Below, piece after piece: positions 1-5,050 of a DNA stretch of 10,579 nucleotides. Location: the NCBI GenBank assembly GCA_946886405.1, contig CAMPIO010000112.1, positions 1 to 10,579 of the forward strand, written 5' to 3'. Position 1 is the stretch's first letter; each line of letters opens with the position of its first letter. The position numbers and the translations under genes were made by a program. Source of the DNA: an uncultured Pseudoxanthomonas sp. (lineage in GTDB: Bacteria; Pseudomonadota; Gammaproteobacteria; Xanthomonadales; Xanthomonadaceae). The notes below the pieces were generated by a model, which searched no databases, was not told the origin of the DNA, and saw only the letters and a program-made list of their open reading frames with translations.

Positions 1-306
1 CTGGCGCAGCCGGACGTGCGGCGCCCGCGCGACCTGCAGGGGCGCCGGGTCGGCTGACGAAGCGGTGGGCCTTTCCGGCTGGCGGTCCGACGGCTCAGTC
101 GCAGTAGGGGCCAGTGCCCGGCGGACGAGGGGAGTAGATGCTGGCACGACGGGTCGCGGTCGCTCGATCCAACGCATCCGGAGCGTCGTTCGCTCCGCAG
201 CATCGGGGTATCGCGTGGATTCGCGCAGCAGCACCCAGGCGGCCGTCCCGTGGACCAGTAATACGACGGCCACCGCGATGGCGCGGCGCCTGCCTCCATC
301 CGACAT
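1..306 (-). CDS. TonB-like membrane-anchored proline-rich protein (partial, 3' end outside window)
   Basis: The minus-strand frame starts at ATG 306 and stays open for all 102 codons to the window edge, so the C-terminus is missing. A Shine-Dalgarno-like GGAGA lies about 8 nt before the start. Residues 6-8 are RRR, followed by a hydrophobic helix at about 9-27 that contains VHG (His19) and then WVLL. Next comes a motif TLRMRWIERP at about 40-49, then a Pro/Ala/Arg-rich, low-complexity stretch to the edge. A short cytoplasmic tail, a single helix carrying His-Gly, and a proline-rich periplasmic linker match the layout of TonB N-termini (E. coli TonB has IHG in its helix). This suggests an energy-transducer-like or cell-envelope protein. 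The TonB C-terminal domain cannot be seen, so the function is inferred. It is transcribed away from the WYL regulator. An opposite-strand frame ending at 57 is considered a shadow. Confidence 0.6.
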   Translation of the reverse strand, partial: MSDGGRRRAIAVAVVLLVHGTAAWVLLRESTRYPDAAERTTLRMRWIERPRPVVPASTPLVRRALAPTATEPSDRQPERPTASSADPAPLQVARAPHVRLRQ

Positions 307-370
307 CCTGTCTTCTCCGCATCGGGTGCGCGGAGTCTGTCGAGGCGGAAATGAATGCGGAGTTATCCGT

Positions 371-390
371 CCATCGCGTTGGCGCGATGG
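371..390. promoter_or_regulatory. Perfect 8-bp palindrome upstream of the TonB-like gene
   Basis: CCATCGCG and CGCGATGG are separated by TTGG, giving a perfect 8-bp inverted repeat with a 4-nt gap. On the minus strand it lies about 65 nt upstream of the TonB-like start and directly upstream of a GATAAC box that could be a -10. It could therefore be an operator overlapping a promoter. No T-tract follows on either strand, so an intrinsic terminator is unlikely. Function is inferred from position only. Confidence 0.35.
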
Positions 391-449
391 CTCCCTCGGA
401 CGGGGCAACACGTTGGGAAGCACGCGCTCCGGAAGGCAAGCGGCAGCGA

Positions 450-521
450 CTTCGGTCCGTGCGTTGAGGGTGCCGCGACGGCGCGGACACGCCGCATCAC
501 CAGGCACCGCACGGGCCGAAG
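450..521. other. Long stem-loop in the 307-624 intergenic region
   Basis: Between the divergent genes (307-624) I find no credible coding frame, but there is a nested inverted repeat. The outer arms 450-462 (CTTCGGTCCGTGC) and 509-521 (GCACGGGCCGAAG) pair over 13 positions with a single G-U. After a 6-nt left bulge (GTTGAG), GGTGCC at 469-474 pairs with GGCACC at 503-508. A small inner stem, CGGCG 479-483 with CGCCG 490-494, closes a 6-nt loop. GCGGC at 440-444 and GCCGC at 524-528 could extend the base. No U-tract follows on either strand. It may be a structured RNA, a dispersed palindromic element or a protein-binding site. It does not match an RNA family I recognise. Confidence 0.4.
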
Positions 522-591
522 CCGCCGCCGGCGCTCGTCCCCTTCATAGGCTCCAACGGAAGGCAGGCGACGAAAACGGCCACCCGTCGGT

Positions 592-597
592 GATAAT
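592..597 (+). promoter_or_regulatory. Possible -10 box of the WYL regulator gene
   Basis: GATAAT lies 27 nt before ATG 625 and differs from the sigma-70 consensus at one position. No clear -35 is visible 16-18 nt upstream (the sequence there is close to GACGAA). If it is used, transcription would start near 604 and give a leader of about 20 nt without a good Shine-Dalgarno. Confidence 0.3.
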
Positions 598-624
598 CCT
601 CGAACGCCCCCTGCCGTGCTGCCC

Positions 625-1596
625 ATGGACAAGATCGAACGCATCACCGCCCTTCACCGCATCCTGAAGGCCGCGCGCTATCCGGTCACGGTGAAGCGAC
701 TGCAGGAGGAGCTCGGTTGCTCGCGTGCCACGGCCTATCGTGACCTGGCGTACCTGCGCGATGCGCTGATGGCGCCTATCGAAGGCGACGGCGAGGCGGG
801 CTTCCGCTATCACGCCGCCGAAAGCGATCGCTTCGAATTGCCCGGCCTGTGGCTGAGTTCGGAGGAGTTGTACGCCCTGCTTGCTGCCCAGCAGTTGCTG
901 GTGCGCACGGGTGGGGGCGTGTTGTCCGGCGCGCTGGCGCCGCTGCAGAAGCGCATCGAGGGCCTGCTGGCCGACCATGCCGGCGTGGACCAGTGGCCGG
1001 TCGACCGCGTGCGCGTCATTCCGCACCGCGGGCGCACGCTGGATGAAGCCAGTTTCCGCACCGTCGCGTCGGCGGTGCTGGAACGCAAGCAGCTGCAGTT
1101 CGAATATCGCGCGCGCTCCACCGACGAGCGTACGCGCCGCATGGTATCGCCGCAGCGCATCACCCATTACCGCGACAACTGGTACCTGGATGCGTGGGAC
1201 CATGAGCGCAACGCCTTGCGCAGCTTCGCGGTCGACCGCGTGGGCAACGCGCGGATGGGGGACGAACCCGCCCGCGACCTGCCCAACGACGAGCTCAACC
1301 AGCACCTCGCCTCCAGCTACGGCATCTTCTCCGGCGAGCCAAAGGGGTGGGCCACCATCGTGTTCAGCGCCAAGGCCGCGCGCTGGGTCGCCGACGAGCA
1401 ATGGCACTCGAAGCAGCAGGGTCGCCACCTGCCCGATGGCCGCTACGAACTGAAGATCCCCTACAGCGTCTCGCGTGAGCTGCTGATGGACATCCTGCAC
1501 TACGGCGCCGACGCCGAAATCGTCGAGCCCGCCGTGCTGCGCGAGCAGGCGAAGGCATTGCTGGAACTGGCGCTGTCGAACTACGAGAAGAAGTGA
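625..1596 (+). CDS. WYL-domain transcriptional regulator (YafY/PafC type)
   Basis: This 323-residue protein would act as a DNA-binding regulator in the cytoplasm. An N-terminal winged helix-turn-helix covers about residues 4-55 (KRLQEELGCSRATAYRDLAYL is the recognition region). The WYL domain covers about 130-215 with the motif NWYL at 185-188, and a WCX-type C-terminal extension covers about 240-320. This is the standard YafY-like architecture and length. WYL domains are known to bind ligands or nucleic acid in PafBC and in defence-associated regulators, but nothing here identifies the effector. ATG 625 is chosen because MDKIERITALHRIL matches typical family N-termini. An in-frame GTG at 616 is possible, and neither start has a convincing Shine-Dalgarno. 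The gene is single, next to a structured intergenic region and divergent from the TonB-like gene. No defence genes are nearby, so a housekeeping or autoregulatory role is as likely as any. Confidence 0.9.
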   Translation: MDKIERITALHRILKAARYPVTVKRLQEELGCSRATAYRDLAYLRDALMAPIEGDGEAGFRYHAAESDRFELPGLWLSSEELYALLAAQQLLVRTGGGVLSGALAPLQKRIEGLLADHAGVDQWPVDRVRVIPHRGRTLDEASFRTVASAVLERKQLQFEYRARSTDERTRRMVSPQRITHYRDNWYLDAWDHERNALRSFAVDRVGNARMGDEPARDLPNDELNQHLASSYGIFSGEPKGWATIVFSAKAARWVADEQWHSKQQGRHLPDGRYELKIPYSVSRELLMDILHYGADAEIVEPAVLREQAKALLELALSNYEKK

Positions 1597-1608
1597 AGCG
1601 GTTGGCGT

Positions 1609-1752
1609 TGCAGGAGCGACGCCAGTCGCGACAGTTGCGGCTGGATGCGTAGCCCGCTTGGTCAGAGCATCGGCAACGACGTGTCGCCCGTCCGTGCGAT
1701 GGAAACTTCCTTATAGCCTTCGCTTCCGGTCGCGACTGACGTCGCTCCTGCA
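1609..1752. repeat. Inverted pair of REP-like GCAGGAGCGAC units
   Basis: A 24-nt unit at 1609-1632 recurs in reverse complement at 1729-1752 with one mismatch. Each unit starts TGCAGGAGCGACG and folds on its own: in unit 1, GCGAC 1616-1620 and GTCGC 1625-1629 flank GCCA. The two units enclose 96 bp of unique sequence. This is the layout of REP doublets (REPIN/BIME). The sequence resembles the GTAGGAGCG repeats known in Xanthomonas, Stenotrophomonas and Pseudomonas, which are mobilised in trans by RAYT transposases; none is encoded here. It fills the gap between two convergent genes (stops at 1596 and 1762) and may also act as a bidirectional transcription stop. Confidence 0.8.
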
Positions 1753-1761
1753 GCAAGCCGG

Positions 1762-2346
1762 TCAAGGCTCCTTCGGTTCCCCGAATCCGGGCTTGCCCAC
1801 CTGCTCCGGCGCCTGCGGCACGCGTACGAGTTGGCGTGCGTTGATGCCATGGTCGCGCGCCCTCCGGACCAGATCCTGATACGTGGCATCGTCCATCGCT
1901 GCGTCACGGGCGAGGATCCAGCCCATGTCGCGGCCCGGGTAGTCCACCAGCACCCAGGAATAATCCGGTGCGACCTCGACGATGCGCCACTTCGCCGGCA
2001 CCACGCCGACGAACCAGAGGGTCCACTCGCGGTTGCCGCTGTCCTTCTTCACCGACGCGCGCGCTTCGCGCTGTTGTTCGGGCGCGGCGAAGCTCTCACG
2101 GTAGTGATAGGTCACGCCGACCTTGTCGGTGTCGCGCAGGGCGTATTCGTAATGCGCTGCCACGTGACCGCGTTCGGCGAAATAAGGAAGGTGTGCGATC
2201 ACGCGCCACGTGCCCATGAGGCGCGGCAGGTCGATGGCGGCAGGGTCTTCCTTCACGCCGCCGCGGTGACCGCAGCCGACAACCATCGCGAGCAGGCAGG
2301 CGGACAGGACGACGCGGGCGATACGGGGAAACAACGGCATGGGCAT
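1762..2346 (-). CDS. blc: Blc-type lipocalin outer-membrane lipoprotein
   Basis: This 194-residue lipoprotein is predicted to bind hydrophobic ligands such as fatty acids or lysophospholipids at the outer membrane, as Blc does. A signal peptide ends in the lipobox VVGC with Cys25 as the lipidation site. The lipocalin signature GTW is at 45-47 within LMGTWRVIAHLPYF. The C-terminal part, with SWVLVDYPGRDMGWILARD followed by DDATYQDLVRRARDHGI, matches the last barrel strands and helix of bacterial lipocalins. ATG 2346 is preferred because AAAGGAG ends 6-7 nt upstream. An in-frame ATG at 2370 would put a polar extension before the signal peptide, and ATG 2340 is also possible. The tail is slightly longer than E. 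coli Blc (177 aa). It is convergent with the WYL gene and divergent from the small membrane protein. Confidence 0.85.
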   Translation of the reverse strand: MPMPLFPRIARVVLSACLLAMVVGCGHRGGVKEDPAAIDLPRLMGTWRVIAHLPYFAERGHVAAHYEYALRDTDKVGVTYHYRESFAAPEQQREARASVKKDSGNREWTLWFVGVVPAKWRIVEVAPDYSWVLVDYPGRDMGWILARDAAMDDATYQDLVRRARDHGINARQLVRVPQAPEQVGKPGFGEPKEP

Positions 2347-2375
2347 GTGGAACTCCTTTCTCCCCGTCATACGGA

Positions 2376-2384
2376 CACGCTAGC
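2376..2384 (-). promoter_or_regulatory. Candidate -10 region of the lipocalin gene
   Basis: GCTAGCGTG on the minus strand lies 29 nt before the lipocalin ATG. The same nine bases occur at a similar distance before the prolyl endopeptidase gene. TAGCGT could be a weak -10 hexamer. No good -35 is visible. The shared motif and position are the only support. Confidence 0.25.
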
Positions 2385-2412
2385 CATCAGGATGCGACGG
2401 AGATGTTAACCG

Positions 2413-2474
2413 GTGATGTCGCAACCCGTGAGATGCGCGTGCGCGAACGTGACGTTCAGTCGACATCACGTCAC
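2413..2474. promoter_or_regulatory. Cluster of four GTGAYGT half-sites in a divergent intergenic region
   Basis: GTGATGT at 2413-2419 and GTGACGT at 2449-2455 point right. ACATCAC at 2463-2469 and ACGTCAC at 2468-2474 point left. They build two overlapping inverted repeats: a 9-bp pair GTGATGTCG/CGACATCAC (2413-2421 and 2461-2469) and a 7-bp pair GTGACGT/ACGTCAC (2449-2455 and 2468-2474). The cluster lies between the lipocalin start (2346) and the small membrane protein start (2489), so it could control both. It could also fold as alternative RNA hairpins in the leader of the plus-strand gene. The spacing does not fit a CRP/Clp site. Confidence 0.4.
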
Positions 2475-2488
2475 AGGAGCTCACTGCC

Positions 2489-2803
2489 ATGTCCTTCGTT
2501 CCCCCTGTCTCTGCCGTCGCGGCATCGTCCGACCGTCCCGACGCCGCACTGGACCGCGTGCTGCGCCGGATCGTCCTGACCGGGCTGGCGCTGGTCGTGC
2601 TGCTGCCGCTGGCGCGCGCCAGCACCGACATGCTGGGCTGGCTTCCGTTGTGGCTGGTGGGCATGCCGGCTGCGGCGTGGTGGGCGCTGCACCGGTTCAG
2701 GATGCCCGCACGGACGACCGTCGCACGCACGGGGCGTCGTCGTCGCGGGCCGCAGGCGCGTCGGCTGCGCATGGTGTCCTCGGGCCTGTCGAGGGCGGCC
2801 TGA
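2489..2803 (+). CDS. Small two-helix membrane protein, function unknown
   Basis: This 104-residue protein has no function I can assign. AGGAG at about 2475-2479 lies 9 nt before ATG 2489, which supports the start. A short polar N-terminus is followed by two likely membrane helices at about 28-44 (IVLTGLALVVLLPLA) and 49-67 (LGWLPLWLVGMPAAAWWAL). A strongly basic tail follows, with RRRR at 83-86 and RR at 91-92. Both ends are probably cytoplasmic. Hydrophobic segments bracketed by arginines and a good ribosome-binding site make a real gene likely. I believe similar short proteins occur as conserved hypotheticals in Xanthomonadaceae, but cannot check. The peptidase gene starts 76 nt downstream on the same strand. 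Confidence 0.7.
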   Translation: MSFVPPVSAVAASSDRPDAALDRVLRRIVLTGLALVVLLPLARASTDMLGWLPLWLVGMPAAAWWALHRFRMPARTTVARTGRRRRGPQARRLRMVSSGLSRAA

Positions 2804-2834
2804 CCTTCGGCAGGGGGTGGCCTCCGGGCCTTGT

Positions 2835-2843
2835 GCTAGCGTG
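2835..2843 (+). promoter_or_regulatory. Candidate -10 region of the prolyl endopeptidase gene
   Basis: GCTAGCGTG lies 36 nt before ATG 2880 in the 76-nt gap after the small membrane protein gene. It is identical to the motif upstream of the lipocalin gene. TAGCGT may serve as a -10. The -35 region is G-rich and unconvincing. Confidence 0.25.
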
Positions 2844-2879
2844 ACATGTTCATGAACTGCACCTCCGGAGCTACACCCG

Positions 2880-4985
2880 ATGCCCAGACTCACCCATGCC
2901 TGCCTGGCCGCCGGCCTCGCCGTAGCGGGCGCGCTGTCCGCCCCTGTGCACGCCAAGGAGGCTGACGTGTCGAATGATCCGTATGCCTGGCTGGAAGACG
3001 TCGAAGGCCAGAAACAGCTCGATTGGGTGAAGGGCGTGAATGCCAAGGCGGAGGCCGAGATCGCGGCCACGCCGGCGTTCCGGCAACTGGAAGCCGACAT
3101 CCGTGCCATCCTCGATTCCGACGCCAAGATCCCCGGCGTGCAGAAGATCGGCGACCACTATTACAACTTCTGGAAGGACCAGCAGCACGAGCGCGGCCTG
3201 TGGCGCCGCACCACGCTGGCCGAATACCGGAAGCCCCAGCCGAAGTGGGAAACCGTCCTCGACCTGGACGCCCTCAACAAGGCCGAAGGCAAGAACTGGG
3301 TGTGGCACGGTGCTGACTGCCGCAAGCCTGACTACGCGCGCTGCCTGATCGCGCTGTCCCGCGGCGGCGCCGATGCCGACGAGACCCGCGAATTCGACCT
3401 GACCAACAAGAAGTTCCTCGCCGAAGGCTTCTACCGCCCCGAGGCCAAGGGCGGCCTGGGCTGGAAGGACGCCGATACCGTCTACGTCTATACCGATTTC
3501 GGTGCAGGCAGCATGACCAGCTCCGGCTACCCGCGCATCGTCAAGGAGTGGAAGCGTGGCACGCCGCTGGACAGCGCCAAGGTCGTCTACGAAGGCAAGC
3601 CGGATGACATGTACATCGCGGCGTACCATGACGACACGCCGGGCTTCCAGCGTGATTTCGTCAGCCGCACGCTGGCCTTCTACAACGACGAGCTGTACGT
3701 GCGCAGCGCCGATGGCACGCTGGCCAAGATCGACGCGCCCAACTCGGCCAACAAGGGTGTGTTCCGTGAGTGGCTGACGCTGGAGCTGCGCGAGCCGTGG
3801 ACCGTCGGCGGCAAGACGTATGCGGCGGGCTCGCTGCTGGCGGCGAAGTTCGACGACTTCATGGCCGGCAAGCGCACGTTCGACGTGTTGTTCGAGCCGA
3901 CCATGACGACGTCGCTGGCGGGCATGTCCGTGACGAAGAACCACGTCGTGCTGAACGTGCTCGATGACGTCAAGAACAAGCTCAGCGTGCTGACGCCTTC
4001 GGCCACCGGCTGGAAGCGCAGCGCGTTCGTCGGCGCGCCGAGCTTCGGCACCATCAGTGTCAGCGCCGTCGATGCCGACGAAAGCGATGCGGTGTGGATG
4101 ACCGTCACCGACTACCTGACGCCGACCACGCTGTCGCTGGTCGAACTGGGCCAGCAGCCGGAACAGCTGAAGTCGATGCCGGCGTTCTTCGATGCGTCCG
4201 GCAAGAAGATCGAGCAGCATTTCGCCACCTCCAAGGATGGCACCAAGATTCCCTACTTCCTGGTGCGCCCGGACAACCTGAAGTACGACGGCAGCACACC
4301 GACGCTGCTGTACGGCTACGGCGGCTTCGAGATCTCGATGACCCCGGGCTACTCCGGTGGCGTCGGCAAGGGCTGGCTGGAGAAGGGTGGCGTGTATGCC
4401 GTGGCCAACATCCGCGGCGGTGGCGAGTACGGTCCGCGCTGGCACCAGGCGGCACTGAAAGCCAACCGCCACAAGGCGTACGAAGACTTCGCCGCCGTCG
4501 CACAGGACCTGATCGCCCGCAAGATCACCTCGCCGAAGCATCTGGGCATCCAGGGTGGCAGCAATGGCGGCCTGCTGACCGGCAACATGCTGACGCAGTA
4601 CCCGGAGCTGTTCGGCGCCGTCGTCGTGCAGGTGCCGCTGCTCGACATGAAGCGCTACAGCCATCTGCTGGCCGGTGCGTCGTGGATGGCCGAGTACGGC
4701 AATCCCGACACGGCGGACTGGGAGTTCATCAAGACGTTCTCGCCGTACCATCTGTTCGACGCTAAGAAGGACTATCCGCCGACGCTGTTCATGACCTCGA
4801 CGCGCGATGACCGCGTGCATCCCGGCCACGCCCGCAAGATGGCGGCCATGATGCTGGATGCCGGCAAGGACGTGCGTTACTACGAGAACATCGAGGGCGG
4901 CCATGGCGGCGCGGCGAACAACGCGCAGGCCGCGCACATGAGTGCGCTGGCGTATACCTTCCTCTGGCAACAGCTGGCCAAGTAA
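2880..4985 (+). CDS. Prolyl endopeptidase-like S9A serine peptidase, exported
   Basis: This 701-residue enzyme of peptidase family S9A should cut short peptides after proline in the periplasm. A signal peptide spans residues 1-25 (cleavage after VHA). The S9 N-terminal seven-bladed propeller follows at about 30-410 (it opens NDPYAWLEDVEG), then the alpha/beta-hydrolase domain at about 420-701. Likely catalytic residues are Ser561 (GGSNGG), Asp643 (TRDDRVHP) and His675 (EGGHGG). Residues matching mammalian prolyl oligopeptidase, aligned from memory, are Tyr478 in LYGYGGF (Tyr473), Trp602 in ASWMAEYG (Trp595, which stacks on proline) and Arg645 (Arg643). These point to proline specificity rather than generic S9 activity. 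GGAG at 2867-2870 lies 9 nt before the start. A hairpin separates it from the downstream oligopeptidase B gene, 65 nt away. No frameshift or missing key residue is seen. Confidence 0.93.
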   Translation: MPRLTHACLAAGLAVAGALSAPVHAKEADVSNDPYAWLEDVEGQKQLDWVKGVNAKAEAEIAATPAFRQLEADIRAILDSDAKIPGVQKIGDHYYNFWKDQQHERGLWRRTTLAEYRKPQPKWETVLDLDALNKAEGKNWVWHGADCRKPDYARCLIALSRGGADADETREFDLTNKKFLAEGFYRPEAKGGLGWKDADTVYVYTDFGAGSMTSSGYPRIVKEWKRGTPLDSAKVVYEGKPDDMYIAAYHDDTPGFQRDFVSRTLAFYNDELYVRSADGTLAKIDAPNSANKGVFREWLTLELREPWTVGGKTYAAGSLLAAKFDDFMAGKRTFDVLFEPTMTTSLAGMSVTKNHVVLNVLDDVKNKLSVLTPSATGWKRSAFVGAPSFGTISVSAVDADESDAVWMTVTDYLTPTTLSLVELGQQPEQLKSMPAFFDASGKKIEQHFATSKDGTKIPYFLVRPDNLKYDGSTPTLLYGYGGFEISMTPGYSGGVGKGWLEKGGVYAVANIRGGGEYGPRWHQAALKANRHKAYEDFAAVAQDLIARKITSPKHLGIQGGSNGGLLTGNMLTQYPELFGAVVVQVPLLDMKRYSHLLAGASWMAEYGNPDTADWEFIKTFSPYHLFDAKKDYPPTLFMTSTRDDRVHPGHARKMAAMMLDAGKDVRYYENIEGGHGGAANNAQAAHMSALAYTFLWQQLAK

Positions 4986-4992
4986 GCCTCCT

Positions 4993-5017
4993 GCGCCCCT
5001 CCCTCGCGGAGGGGCGC
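4993..5017 (+). terminator. Strong hairpin between the two S9 peptidase genes
   Basis: GCGCCCCTCC and GGAGGGGCGC form a perfect 10-bp stem around the loop CTCGC, beginning 8 nt after the upstream stop codon. The sequence that follows (TGCCATTGC) has no T-tract, so this is not a textbook intrinsic terminator. It may cause partial termination or stabilise the 3' end of the upstream message while the downstream gene is co-transcribed. Confidence 0.5.
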
Positions 5018-5050
5018 TGCCATTGCAACCCGCACTCCCGGACCCCATCC

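Noticed and set aside
1..57. Plus-strand open frame ending in TGA at 55-57, like the tail of an upstream gene.
   Set aside because: Only 18 codons with no recognisable content, while the opposite strand carries a coherent helix-plus-linker protein with a ribosome-binding site over the same bases.
431..452. CCGGAAGGCAAGCGGCAGCG resembles the CCGGAAGGAAGC core of SRP 4.5S RNA.
   Set aside because: The preceding GGTCAGG segment and the flanking SRP helix are missing, and the match is only partial.
307..624. Several short open frames on both strands.
   Set aside because: All are arginine-rich, overlap each other and lack ribosome-binding sites or recognisable content, so they look like chance frames in GC-rich DNA.
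2449..2469. GTGA...TCAC arrangement as a CRP/Clp binding site.
   Set aside because: The half-sites are 13 nt apart, whereas CRP/Clp sites need about 6-8 nt between GTGA and TCAC.
2871..5048. A 725-codon open frame antisense to the prolyl endopeptidase gene, and a 457-codon one antisense to ptrB (5759-7132).
   Set aside because: High-GC third-codon bias opens antisense frames. The translations are low-complexity, His/Arg/Gly-rich and without domains, while the plus strand encodes complete enzymes.
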